Assembly (NCBI GenBank): GCA_030373045.1
Contig: JAUCPW010000044.1
Location: forward strand, 21,173-85,172
DNA: 64,000 bases
Reading direction: 5' to 3'
Origin: Candidatus Fermentibacter sp.
Lineage (GTDB): Bacteria; Fermentibacterota; Fermentibacteria; Fermentibacterales; Fermentibacteraceae
The position numbers and the translations under genes are program-made. This document shows, one piece after another, positions 1 to 8,122 of the stretch (its first letter is position 1; every line of letters starts with the position of its first letter). Under the pieces are notes generated by a model, which was not told where the DNA came from, ran no database searches, and worked only from the letters and a program-made list of their open reading frames with translations.

Positions 1-65
1 ACAGGCGAGGCGAAGGCGGGGAGGGCCGTCAGCGCGAGGAGCAGGGCAGCCCGCACCATATCCAT
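1..65 (-). CDS. Start of an exported protein (partial, runs off left edge)
   Basis: Only the first 21 codons are present. The ATG at 65-63 follows a strong purine-rich ribosome-binding site (GGGAGGAGGGG, three bases upstream). The encoded start is a short N-region with one Arg, a hydrophobic Leu/Ala core and an A-F-A-S-P end, which is a typical Sec signal peptide. It overlaps the 3' end of the PHP gene by 37 nt in another frame and would be the last visible gene of the long minus-strand run. The mature protein lies outside the window, so no function can be given. The alternative is that the ribosome-binding site and signal-like reading are chance within the PHP tail, which I think less likely. 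Confidence 0.5.
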   Translation of the reverse strand, partial: MDMVRAALLLALTALPAFASP

Positions 66-1006
66 GTCCCCTCCTCCCTTAGAACCTCTACGTAGAGCGG
101 AACGCCGGCGGGAACGGCGGTCTCGAAGCCCGCCGGGCCGTCGACGGAAACCCTGGCCACTTCGCCCGTGCGCGATCCGACGACGACCTCGGAACGCCCC
201 GGCACCCGGACCGAGAGCACCCCCGCATCGAGCCGCGCCGAGAACCCACGGGCATCTCCGAGCAAGGCGTTGCTCATGAAGCACCTGCCGGCCCGGATCG
301 AGTCGAGTATGGCCCTCTCGTCCGGAACATCCCGCCGTTCATCACCGGAGTCAACCGTCAGATGCATCCTCAACCTGGAGAAGAGCATCTCGTACGGGAA
401 GACGCAGACGCGGAACCGCCCGACGCCGACGTGGAGTGCGTGCGCGTCGGGCCCGCCGGTGGCGCAGCCGCCCGACGAGAACCACGTGAGGATCGATTCA
501 CGCAGGGGGCTCCTCGACATCCCGTCCGGCCGGGCAACCCTGTCGCGGAAGTTCCAGGGCGAGAGCCCCGCCTTCCACATCGACATGTAGTTCCAGACCT
601 CGACGCCGTCGACGCCCTCGACGGGTCTCGTCCAGCCGTAGCTGCGCGTTCCCGGCAGATGGCCGCCCCTCTCGAAGGGGTGGGCGGCCAGGGAGAGCCC
701 GCCGGCCTCGCGTATGGCAGCGAGCTGCTCCCGGGTGTCCTTCGTCGCGGGGATCGTGTCGATGCCGTAGGCGAGGATGTGGCAGTTCTGGTGTGCATCC
801 TCGAGCTCGGCCCCGGGCAGGACGAACACTCCCCGGTGCATGCCGAGCCATCCCGCATGCCTGGCCGTGAGGGTCCTGTGGTCGTTGATGCCCACGAAGT
901 CGAGGCCGCAGCGGACTGCGGCCTCGATCACGTCCTCGACGCTCCCGGTCCCGTCGGAGTGCCTGGTGTGCACATGGAGGACGCCGGTCAGGACACGGGC
1001 CGTCAG
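29..1006 (-). CDS. PHP-domain metal-dependent phosphoesterase
   Basis: About 325 aa. The N-terminus carries the PHP signature: H11-x-H13, D18-G19, then D42-H43 in a G-I-N-D-H motif, a later A-A-H-P motif and a G-G-P-D-A-H motif. Together these supply the His/Asp ligands of the trinuclear metal site. Relatives include histidinol phosphatase, the YciV/TrpH nucleotidase and the polymerase PHP domain; the substrate here is unknown. The start is not obvious because the frame stays open back into etfA and no ATG or GTG lies near the PHP fold. I chose the CTG at 1006-1004: it overlaps the etfA stop as CTGA and has AGGGGG five bases upstream. Another start within a few codons is possible. It closes the Etf/acyl-CoA dehydrogenase group. 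Confidence 0.8.
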   Translation of the reverse strand: MTARVLTGVLHVHTRHSDGTGSVEDVIEAAVRCGLDFVGINDHRTLTARHAGWLGMHRGVFVLPGAELEDAHQNCHILAYGIDTIPATKDTREQLAAIREAGGLSLAAHPFERGGHLPGTRSYGWTRPVEGVDGVEVWNYMSMWKAGLSPWNFRDRVARPDGMSRSPLRESILTWFSSGGCATGGPDAHALHVGVGRFRVCVFPYEMLFSRLRMHLTVDSGDERRDVPDERAILDSIRAGRCFMSNALLGDARGFSARLDAGVLSVRVPGRSEVVVGSRTGEVARVSVDGPAGFETAVPAGVPLYVEVLREEGTWIWCGLPCSSR

Positions 1007-2205
1007 GCGGACCCCCTGCGGCGGCGGATCTCCTTCGCGAGGGCCGGGAGGATCTCGAACAGGTCGCCCACGAAGCCCTCGCTGCAGAACTGGAAGATCG
1101 GTGCCGTCTCGTCCCTGTTGACGGCGATTATGGTGTCGGACGACTGCATCCCGACCCTGTGCTGCACGGCGCCCGAGATGCCGCAAGCGAGATAGGTGCG
1201 CGGCTGCACAGTCTTGCCGGTCTGGCCCACCTGGTGCGGATACGGGATCCAGCCCGAGTCCACCGCGGCCCTGCTGGCCCCGACGCTGCCGCCGAGCAAC
1301 CCGGCGATCTCCGAGAGGAGCGAGAAGTTCTCGGGGGTCTTCATGCCCCTGCCGCCGGACACGATGACGCTCGCCTCGGCTATGTCGGCGATACCCTCGT
1401 CGAGGACACGGAAGCCCTCCAGCCGGACCCTCGAGTCGAGCTCGCCGGGCGCGGGGGCGACCCTCACGATCTCGGCGGTCCTCGAAGGATCGGGCTCGAG
1501 CGCCTTCATCACCCTGGGCCTGACAGTCGCCATCTGCGGGCGCGTGCCCTCGCAGACGATCGTGGCCATGATGTTGCCGCCGAATGCCGGCCGCGTCTGG
1601 AGGAGGCAGCCCTTTTCGGAATCGAACGACAGGGATGTGCAGTCGGCGGTGAGGCCGGTGTTCAGGAGCTTCGCCACCCTGGGCATCAGGTCGCGCCCGG
1701 TGGTGGTGGCCGCGGCAAGCACTATCGCGGGCTTCCTCCCGGTGATGATCCTGCGCGTGATGGCGGCTCTGGGCTCGGTCAGGTAGTGACCCAGGGCGGG
1801 GTCCTCCACCACCACGACCACGTCTGCGCCGTGCTCCGCGAGGACCCGGGGACCGTCACCGGCCCCGGAGGTGAAGAGCAGCGCGCTCACCGGGCCGCCT
1901 TCGGCCTCGGCGATCGCACGGGCCGCTCCGAGCAGCTCGAGAGTGCTGTGGTCGATCGCGCCTTCGCGCGATTCGGCGATCACCATGGTTCCGGAATACC
2001 CGGAGATGCCCTCCGCGACGGTCCCGGTCCTTCGTATCAGGATCGCCCCGAACGGGCAGGAGGACTCGCAGGCGCCGCAGAGCGTGCAGGCGTCCGATAC
2101 GGACGCGGTGCCGTCCACGAGCGACAGGGCGCCGAACGGGCATGCGGAGGTGCACAGGCCGCAGCCCGTGCAGACGTCGGTCCTGATCTCGATCCTGGCG
2201 CTCAT
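1003..2205 (-). CDS. etfA: Electron transfer flavoprotein alpha subunit with N-terminal ferredoxin domain
   Basis: 400 aa. Residues about 10-60 hold two [4Fe-4S] motifs (C-T-G-C-G-L-C with a following C-P, and C-T-L-C-G-A-C with a following C-P). They are fused to a normal EtfA: an alpha/beta N-domain and a C-terminal FAD domain with Q-V-G-Q-T-G-K-T-V and G-I-S-G-A-V-Q-H. Ferredoxin-fused EtfA is known from bifurcating complexes such as Acetobacterium CarE and LctC, where the extra clusters pass low-potential electrons. The ATG overlaps the etfB stop as ATGA, so the subunits are translationally coupled. With the dehydrogenase just upstream, the trio probably forms an acyl-CoA dehydrogenase/Etf complex; whether it bifurcates is inference. 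Confidence 0.93.
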   Translation of the reverse strand: MSARIEIRTDVCTGCGLCTSACPFGALSLVDGTASVSDACTLCGACESSCPFGAILIRRTGTVAEGISGYSGTMVIAESREGAIDHSTLELLGAARAIAEAEGGPVSALLFTSGAGDGPRVLAEHGADVVVVVEDPALGHYLTEPRAAITRRIITGRKPAIVLAAATTTGRDLMPRVAKLLNTGLTADCTSLSFDSEKGCLLQTRPAFGGNIMATIVCEGTRPQMATVRPRVMKALEPDPSRTAEIVRVAPAPGELDSRVRLEGFRVLDEGIADIAEASVIVSGGRGMKTPENFSLLSEIAGLLGGSVGASRAAVDSGWIPYPHQVGQTGKTVQPRTYLACGISGAVQHRVGMQSSDTIIAVNRDETAPIFQFCSEGFVGDLFEILPALAKEIRRRRGSA

Positions 2206-2990
2206 TCCCCTCCCCCCTCTCCCAGGAGGATGTCCGCGAGGATCACGGCCAGCTCCTCCGGCGATCCGCGGTGGATCTCCCCTCCGCTCCTCGACTCGGG
2301 GGTGGCTATGCGCACGACCCTCGTCGGCGAGCCTTCGAGGCCGGTCTCGGACTGGGGAAGCCCCAGGTCGGCGGCCATCCAGACCGTCACCTGCAGGCTG
2401 CGGGCCTTCATCTTGCCCCTGAGGGACGGCATCCTGGGAGTGTTGGCGTCCTTGAGGACGGTCACCACCGCCGGGAGGGAGGAATCGAGCGTCTCGACGC
2501 CGCCCTCGACATAGCGCTCGACCCTGATCCTGCCGCCCTCGATGCCGAGCACGCGGCCCACGAACGTCAGCTGGGGCCAGTCGAGCGTGGCAGCCATGCC
2601 CGGGCCGGTCTGGGCCGTGTCTCCGTCGATGGCCTGCTTGCCTGTCAGCACCAGGTCGACCGGGGCGAGCTTCGCCACGGCCGCGGCCAGGGTGTGCGAG
2701 GTGGCCCACGTGTCGGCGCCGGCGAAGGCCCTGTCGGACAGGAGGACCGCCTGATCGGCGCCCATCGAGACTGCCTCGCGGAGGATGGCCTCGGCCTGCG
2801 GGGGGCCCATCGTGAGGGCTATCACCTCGCCGCCCAGGGCGTCCTTCCAGCGCAGCCCCTCCTCGAGCGCGTAGGCGTCGAAGGGATTCATGATGGAAGG
2901 CACGCCGTCGCGCACCAGTGTGTTCCGCTCGGGGTCGATCCTCACCTCGGCGGTGTCGGGAACCTGCTTCATCGCGACTACGATCCGCAT
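2202..2990 (-). CDS. etfB: Electron transfer flavoprotein beta subunit
   Basis: 262 aa, the normal length for EtfB/FixA. It starts with the V-A-M-K-Q-V-P-D motif. Further on are the N-P-F-D-A-Y-A-L-E-E block and the L-T-G-K-Q-A-I-D-G-D-T-x-Q family signature. It pairs with EtfA to hold the second flavin (or AMP in non-bifurcating forms). It lies 3 nt after the acyl-CoA dehydrogenase stop and overlaps etfA by 4 nt, so dehydrogenase, EtfB and EtfA are almost certainly made together. Confidence 0.94.
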   Translation of the reverse strand: MRIVVAMKQVPDTAEVRIDPERNTLVRDGVPSIMNPFDAYALEEGLRWKDALGGEVIALTMGPPQAEAILREAVSMGADQAVLLSDRAFAGADTWATSHTLAAAVAKLAPVDLVLTGKQAIDGDTAQTGPGMAATLDWPQLTFVGRVLGIEGGRIRVERYVEGGVETLDSSLPAVVTVLKDANTPRMPSLRGKMKARSLQVTVWMAADLGLPQSETGLEGSPTRVVRIATPESRSGGEIHRGSPEELAVILADILLGEGGGE

Positions 2991-2993
2991 CGG

Positions 2994-4154
2994 TCACTTC
3001 TCCCTGGAGGCCGTCTCCCTGATGAGAGCGGAGGCTATGACATTGCGCTGTATCTGGTTGGTGCCCTCGTATATCTGCGTGATCTTGGCGTCCCTCATCA
3101 TCTTCTCGACCGGATACTCCCTCATGTACCCGTACCCGCCGAAGATCTGGACCGCGTCGGTCGTCACCTTCATGGCTACGTCGCTGGCGAAAACCTTCGC
3201 CATCGCAGCCTCCTTCTCGAACTTCTTCACGCCGCCGTCGATCATCCGTGCGACGGAGTAGGTGAGCGCCCTGGCGGCCTCCACCTGCGTGGCCATGTCC
3301 GCGAGCATGAACTGGATGCCCTGGAAGGAGTCGATGCGCTGCCCGAACTGCTTTCTCCGGGAGGCGTAGACCAGGGCCTCGTCGAGGGCTCCCTGGGCGA
3401 TGCCAACGGCCTGCGCGGCCACACCCGGCCTCGAGTTGTCGAGGGTCTTCATGGCGACCATGAAGCCCGTGCCCTCGCGCCCGATGAGGTTTTCCACGGG
3501 AATCCTGCAGTCCTCGAAGACCAGCTCCCTGGTCGCCGAGGCGCGGATGCCCATCTTGTCCTCCTTCTTGCCGTAGCTGAAGCCCGGCGTGCCGTCCTCG
3601 ACGATGAACGCCGAGGCGCCGCGGGCCCCGCGGTCGGGATCGGTGAGGGCGATGATGGTGTAGACCTTCGCCTCCCCGCCGTTGGTGATCCACTGCTTGG
3701 TGCCGTTGAGCACGTACGAGTCGCCGTCACGGATCGCCCTGGTCCTGAGGCCGCCGGCATCGCTCCCGGCGTCGGGCTCTGTGAGGCCGAAGGCCGCAAG
3801 GCTCGACCCGGATGCGAGCCCGGGGAGGAACCGCTTCTTCTGCTCGTCGCTGCCGCTCAGGAGGATCGGCATGGCTCCCAGGGCGTTGGCCGCATAGGTG
3901 GTCGCGACGCCGGCGCACACCTTGCTGAGCTCCTCGGCCGCGACGCAGAGGGAGAGCGTGCCCAGGCCCAGGCCCTCGTACTCGGTCGGGATGTAGATCC
4001 TCAAGAGATCGCTGTCAGCCAGCACCTTCATGATCTCGTGGGGAAAGCGGTTCTCCCTGTCGAGCTCCTCCCTGACGGGTCTGATGTGCCTGTCCGCTAT
4101 CTCCGCACAGAGTTCCCGTATCGCCCTGATGTCCTCCGACAGAAAGTAATCCAT
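2994..4154 (-). CDS. Acyl-CoA dehydrogenase (short-chain/butyryl-CoA type)
   Basis: 386 aa, standard for the family. It shows the FAD/substrate loop F-G-L-T-E-P-D-A-G-S-D and the C-terminal Q-I-F-G-G-Y-G-Y block. The catalytic Glu sits in I-Y-E-G-T-N-Q-I-Q-R, the short-chain/butyryl-CoA arrangement. It oxidises acyl-CoA to enoyl-CoA, or reduces crotonyl-CoA when coupled to a bifurcating Etf. The ATG at 4154 has AGGAGGGC just upstream, so I prefer it over upstream in-frame codons inside rnc. The reading frame still overlaps the RNase III frame by 140 nt. With etfB and etfA directly behind, it is a Bcd-Etf-like module. Confidence 0.93.
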   Translation of the reverse strand: MDYFLSEDIRAIRELCAEIADRHIRPVREELDRENRFPHEIMKVLADSDLLRIYIPTEYEGLGLGTLSLCVAAEELSKVCAGVATTYAANALGAMPILLSGSDEQKKRFLPGLASGSSLAAFGLTEPDAGSDAGGLRTRAIRDGDSYVLNGTKQWITNGGEAKVYTIIALTDPDRGARGASAFIVEDGTPGFSYGKKEDKMGIRASATRELVFEDCRIPVENLIGREGTGFMVAMKTLDNSRPGVAAQAVGIAQGALDEALVYASRRKQFGQRIDSFQGIQFMLADMATQVEAARALTYSVARMIDGGVKKFEKEAAMAKVFASDVAMKVTTDAVQIFGGYGYMREYPVEKMMRDAKITQIYEGTNQIQRNVIASALIRETASREK

Positions 4155-4821
4155 CCTGCCCTCCTCTGATACGGCCGAGCGCATCCCTGGCCGCGGCCGA
4201 CTGCGCCTGCCTCTTGGTCGCTCCACTGCCCGAGCCGGCCTCGCGTCCCGCGAGGGAGACCCGTGCCTCGAACACCGGATCGTGATCGGGCCCGCCGCTT
4301 CGTACGACCCTGTAGACGGGCGGCTCCATGCCGCGGGCCTGGCACATCTCCTGGAGACCGCTCCTCGGGTCGGCCCCGGGGTCCGACCCGCCCTCGAGCA
4401 ACGGGATCAATATGGCCTTCCTGATGACCGCCCGTGCAGTGTCCAGGCCGGCGTCGAGATAGACCGCCCCGCAGACGGACTCCACTACGTCCGATATCAC
4501 CGAGCCGGAGGGGCGGGGCATCCCTCCGCCGGCCATCACGGCTCCGTCGAGCCCGAGCCTGCGCCCCGCCGACGCCAGCGCCCTCGAGGATACCAGCGAC
4601 CGCTTCCTGCGGGTCAGCCGGCCCTCGTCCTCGAGGGGATGCTCCTCGAGGAGCAGCTCGCGCGCCAGCAGCTCGAGCACCGCATCGCCGAGGAACTCGA
4701 GGAGCTCGTAATCCTCTCCGCCGAGGGAGCGGTGCGTCAGGGCCCTGCGTATCAGCGCGCGGTTCCCGAAGCTGTATCCGATCGACGCCTCCGCCGCCAG
4801 GGCGGCGGTGGAGGCGTCCAT
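4015..4821 (-). CDS. rnc: Ribonuclease III
   Basis: 268 aa from the ATG at 4821; a GTG at 4836 that touches the fabF stop (TAGTG) is an alternative. The RNase III domain has the L-E-F-L-G-D-A-V-L signature and the second metal-binding block around D-V-V-E-S-V-C-G-A-V-Y-L-D. A double-stranded-RNA-binding domain follows, ending near A-A-A-R-D-A-L-G. It processes rRNA precursors and structured mRNAs. The order fabF-rnc is common in bacteria. Oddly, after the dsRBD the frame stays open for 140 nt inside the acyl-CoA dehydrogenase gene, adding about 45 low-complexity residues. Natural RNase III usually ends just after the dsRBD, so this tail is either a real overlap or the trace of a lost stop or frameshift. 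Confidence 0.92.
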   Translation of the reverse strand: MDASTAALAAEASIGYSFGNRALIRRALTHRSLGGEDYELLEFLGDAVLELLARELLLEEHPLEDEGRLTRRKRSLVSSRALASAGRRLGLDGAVMAGGGMPRPSGSVISDVVESVCGAVYLDAGLDTARAVIRKAILIPLLEGGSDPGADPRSGLQEMCQARGMEPPVYRVVRSGGPDHDPVFEARVSLAGREAGSGSGATKRQAQSAAARDALGRIRGGQDGLLSVGGHQGDTGTLCGDSGQAHQTRQGGARQGEPLSPRDHEGAG

Positions 4822-4835
4822 GGACGATGTCTGCA

Positions 4836-6074
4836 CTATATGCGGCCGACCGCCAGGGTGACGTTGTGCCCGCCGAAGCCGAAGGAGTTGCTCAGGGCAT
4901 GGTCCACCCGGGCCTGGCGCGCCTCGCCCGGCACGTAGTCCAGGTCGCAGGCCGGATCGGGGTTCACGAGGGTCGCCGTCGGAGGCACGACCCCGTCACG
5001 CATGGCCAGGACGCAGAAGATCAGCTCAATGGCGCCCGCGGCGCCCAGCATGTGGCCGGTGACCGACTTGGTCGAGGAGATCATCACCCTGCGGGCGTGG
5101 TCCTCCCCGAGGGCGGCCTTGATGGCCATCGTCTCGCCGACGTCGTTGAGCTCGGTCGACGTACCGTGTGCGTTGATGTAGTCGACGTCAGAAGGAGCGA
5201 GGCCCGCGTCCTCCATCGCCAGGATCATGGCCCTGGCCGACCCCTCGCCGCCTTCGGCGGGTGCCGTGATGTGGAAGGCGTCGCAGGTCATCCCCGCTCC
5301 CAGCATCTCGGCCAGGATCGGCGCGCCGCGCTTCTTGGCGAACTCGTAGTCCTCGAGCACGACGACCGAGGCGCCCTCGGACATGACGAACCCGTCGCGG
5401 TCCCTGTCGAAGGGCCTGGAGGCGGTGAGGGGGTCGTCGTTCCTCGTGGACAGCGCCTTCAGGGAGCAGAATCCCCCGAGCCCCATCATGGTGATGGGGG
5501 CTTCGGCCCCTCCGGCCAGAATCGCGTCGGCCCTGCCCAGTCTGATGGCGTCCATGGCGGCCGCTATGGCGTGCCCGCTCGTGGCGCACGCAGTCACGGT
5601 GGCATAGTTGATGCCCTTCGCGTTCAGCTCGATGGCGACGCGCCCGCTGGCCATGTTGCCTATCATCATCGGGCAGAAGAAGGGGCTGATCCGGTCGACG
5701 CCCTTCTCGAGGGCCTTGCTGTGCTCGGTTTCGAGGGTTCCGAGACCCCCGATGCCCGTACCGATGATCACACCCAGCCTGTTCGGATCGATCGCCCCTC
5801 CGCCGAGCCCGGCGGAGGCGAAGGCCTCGTTGGCCGCAACGATGGCGAACTGCGTGTACCTGTCGGAACGCGCCGCCAGCTTGCGGTCGAGGAACTTCTC
5901 GGCTTCGTATCCGTGCACCTCTCCCGCGATGCGGGTGGTGTAGGGGGCCGGATCGAGCAGTGTGATGGGCCCTATGCCGCTTCTGCCGGCAACCGTGTTC
6001 GACCAGCACTCCGCGACATTGAGCCCGACGGGGCTCATCGCTCCCATGCCGGTGATGACAACCCGCCTCTTCAC
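4836..6074 (-). CDS. fabF: 3-oxoacyl-ACP synthase II (KAS II)
   Basis: 412 aa, nearly the same as E. coli FabF (413). The nucleophile Cys lies in T-V-T-A-C-A-T-S. The two catalytic His are in H-G-T-S-T-E-L-N-D and K-S-V-T-G-H-M-L-G-A-A-G, at the expected spacing. It condenses malonyl-ACP with a growing acyl-ACP in the cytoplasm. It lies between acpP and rnc in the classic fab order, with a 46-nt gap to acpP. Confidence 0.97.
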   Translation of the reverse strand: MKRRVVITGMGAMSPVGLNVAECWSNTVAGRSGIGPITLLDPAPYTTRIAGEVHGYEAEKFLDRKLAARSDRYTQFAIVAANEAFASAGLGGGAIDPNRLGVIIGTGIGGLGTLETEHSKALEKGVDRISPFFCPMMIGNMASGRVAIELNAKGINYATVTACATSGHAIAAAMDAIRLGRADAILAGGAEAPITMMGLGGFCSLKALSTRNDDPLTASRPFDRDRDGFVMSEGASVVVLEDYEFAKKRGAPILAEMLGAGMTCDAFHITAPAEGGEGSARAMILAMEDAGLAPSDVDYINAHGTSTELNDVGETMAIKAALGEDHARRVMISSTKSVTGHMLGAAGAIELIFCVLAMRDGVVPPTATLVNPDPACDLDYVPGEARQARVDHALSNSFGFGGHNVTLAVGRI

Positions 6075-6120
6075 TTCACCCGTCCTTGTGCAGTAAGTGA
6101 CGGCCGGAGCGGCGGGGCCG

Positions 6121-6360
6121 CTATTCCTCTACCCCGTGGGCCTTGAGGTACTTTATCACGTCGCCGACGCTCTTGAGGGACGAGGAGTCCTCGTCGGATA
6201 TCTTGAGCTTGAAGGAGTCCTCGAAATCCATCATCAGCTCGACGAGGTCGAGGGAGTCGGCGCCGAGGTCCGTCTGGAAGCTGGCCTCGGGGGTGACCTC
6301 CTCGGACCTGACGCCCAGCTTGTTTACGATGATCTCCGTGACACGATTCTCGAGGGACAT
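6121..6360 (-). CDS. acpP: Acyl carrier protein
   Basis: 79 aa and very acidic. The phosphopantetheine site is Ser36 in G-A-D-S-L-D-L-V-E-L, the canonical D-S-L motif. The protein carries the growing acyl chain for FabH, FabF and FabG and donates acyl groups to PlsX, all encoded next to it. A clear AGGAG lies about ten bases before the ATG. Confidence 0.97.
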   Translation of the reverse strand: MSLENRVTEIIVNKLGVRSEEVTPEASFQTDLGADSLDLVELMMDFEDSFKLKISDEDSSSLKSVGDVIKYLKAHGVEE

Positions 6361-6372
6361 GTGTCTCTCCTC

Positions 6373-7101
6373 TCAGGTTGACAATCCGCCGTCCACCGGT
6401 ATCACTGTTCCATTCAGATAGCAGGATGCGTCGCCGAGCAGGAACGCCGCCAGCTCGGCCACATCCTCGGGCCTGCCCATCCTCCCCAGGGGGATCCTCT
6501 CGGCATAGCCCCTGCGAACCTCCTCGGGGAGGTTCAGGGTCATTTCGGTCTCAATGAAACCCGGCGCGATCGCGTTAACGCGGATGTTCCGGGGTGCGAG
6601 CTCCCTCGCGAGGGACTTCGTGAAACCTATGAGCCCGGCCTTGCTGGCCGCGTAGTTGGCCTGCCCCGCGCTGCCCACGAGGGCGACCACGGAAGATATG
6701 TTCACGATGGACCCGGCCTTCTGCCTCATCATCGTCTTCGAGAGGGTCTTCGTCACCAGGAAGGCCCCGGTGAGGTTGACGGTGAGGACCTTCCGCCAGG
6801 CTTCGGCGTCCATCCTCATCAGGAGGCTGTCCCTCGTGATGCCGGCGTTGTTAACCAGGCCCAGCACCGGCGGATTTTCGGCGACGATGCGTTCACACGC
6901 CGCGTTAACGTCCGCTTCGTCGGTGACGTCCATGTGGAAGGGCCTGTAGAGGGGGCCGACCTCCTTCGCCGATGCGGCGAGCTGCTCGTCGAGCATGTCG
7001 CATGCCGCCACGGTCCAACCGTCGGCTGCCAGTCTGCGGGAGACCGCCAGGCCTATGCCCCTGGCCGCCCCCGTCACCACTGCCGTCCTCGGATCCGTCA
7101 A
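6373..7101 (-). CDS. fabG: 3-oxoacyl-ACP reductase
   Basis: 242 aa short-chain dehydrogenase. It has the NADPH-binding T-G-A-A-R-G-I-G motif, N-N-A-G-I-T, the catalytic Ser in N-I-S-S-V, Y-A-A-S-K with the catalytic Tyr and Lys, and the V-N-A-I-A-P-G-F-I-E-T-E-M-T block typical of FabG. It reduces beta-ketoacyl-ACP. It sits directly between fabH and acpP; the malonyl transferase gene fabD that usually separates fabH from fabG is not here. Confidence 0.96.
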   Translation of the reverse strand: MTDPRTAVVTGAARGIGLAVSRRLAADGWTVAACDMLDEQLAASAKEVGPLYRPFHMDVTDEADVNAACERIVAENPPVLGLVNNAGITRDSLLMRMDAEAWRKVLTVNLTGAFLVTKTLSKTMMRQKAGSIVNISSVVALVGSAGQANYAASKAGLIGFTKSLARELAPRNIRVNAIAPGFIETEMTLNLPEEVRRGYAERIPLGRMGRPEDVAELAAFLLGDASCYLNGTVIPVDGGLST

Positions 7102-7135
7102 TGCGCCCCTCCTCTCCGGCGTGGAGCCTCCACCT

Positions 7136-8122
7136 TCAGCTCCACTTAACGATCATGCCGGCCCATGTCAGCCCGGCGCCGAACGCCGCCAGGACCACGG
7201 TCATGGGCGGCTTCACCACTCCGCTCCTCCTGGCCTCGTCGAGGGCGATGGGGATCGAGGCGGCGGAAGTGTTCCCGTACTTGTCTATGTTCACGAAGAC
7301 CTTCTCGGGAGGGAGGTCGAGCGCCCTCGCAGTGGCGTCGATGATCCTGTAGTTGGCCTGATGGGAGATCAGGAGATCCACGGACTCCTTCGGCGTGCCG
7401 TCCATCTCCAGTGCCAGCATGCAGGAGTCCCTCATCGCCCTGACGGCGTGCTTGAAGGTCTCGGAACCGTTCATCGCGATACAGTGGAGGCCCGCATCGA
7501 CAGTCTCGCGGGTCGCGGGCATCCTGGAGCCGCCGGCCTGCTGCACCAGCAGGTCGCTGATCGCGCCGTCGCTGCCCCAGTGGAATCCGCCCAGCAGCCC
7601 TCCGGGGCCCTGGCTGGACACGGCCGCGGCCCCTGCGCCGTCGCCGAACAGGACACAGCTCGCGCGGTCCTTCCAGTTCGTGATCTTGGTGAGGCATTCG
7701 GCACCCACGACCAGAATCCTGTCGAAGAGACCGGCCTCTATGAAGGCCCGGGCCTGTATCATCCCGTAGACGAAGCCGCTGCATCCGGCCTCGAAATCCC
7801 ATGCCGGGACGCGCGGAAGGCCGAGCCGGTTCGCCACCAGGCAGGCCGTGGCCGGAAAGGCATGGTCGGGCGTGACGGTCGCCATGATGATCGCCTGGAC
7901 GTCACCGGGAGCCCAGCCGGCATCCTCCATCGCCCTTCTGCACGCTTCCAATGCGAGATCGGATGTCGCCGTGGAGGCGTCGGTGATGTGGCGGGTCTTT
8001 ATCCCTGTCCTGGTGGTTATCCACTCGTCGGTCGTATCTACGATCTTCTCCAGATCAGCGTTCGTCAGGATCGCCTCCGGAACCATGTGACCGGTTCCGA
8101 CGACGAAAGCTTGCCTCTTCAC
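7136..8122 (-). CDS. fabH: 3-oxoacyl-ACP synthase III (KAS III)
   Basis: 328 aa from the GTG at 8122, which overlaps the plsX stop as GTGA. The frame is open further upstream, but that part lies inside plsX. The catalytic triad is visible: Cys114 in E-A-G-C-S-G-F, His254 in S-H-Q-A-N and Asn284 in Y-G-N-T-S-A-A-S. It starts fatty acid synthesis by condensing an acyl-CoA with malonyl-ACP. Whether it prefers acetyl or branched starters cannot be read from the sequence. Confidence 0.96.
   Translation of the reverse strand: MKRQAFVVGTGHMVPEAILTNADLEKIVDTTDEWITTRTGIKTRHITDASTATSDLALEACRRAMEDAGWAPGDVQAIIMATVTPDHAFPATACLVANRLGLPRVPAWDFEAGCSGFVYGMIQARAFIEAGLFDRILVVGAECLTKITNWKDRASCVLFGDGAGAAAVSSQGPGGLLGGFHWGSDGAISDLLVQQAGGSRMPATRETVDAGLHCIAMNGSETFKHAVRAMRDSCMLALEMDGTPKESVDLLISHQANYRIIDATARALDLPPEKVFVNIDKYGNTSAASIPIALDEARRSGVVKPPMTVVLAAFGAGLTWAGMIVKWS

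Noticed and set aside
1003..3693. Very long open frame that would join etfA with upstream sequence (896 codons)
   Set aside because: Only the last 400 codons encode EtfA; the rest is an out-of-frame shadow of etfB and the dehydrogenase. The ATG at 2205 has an ATGA overlap with etfB.
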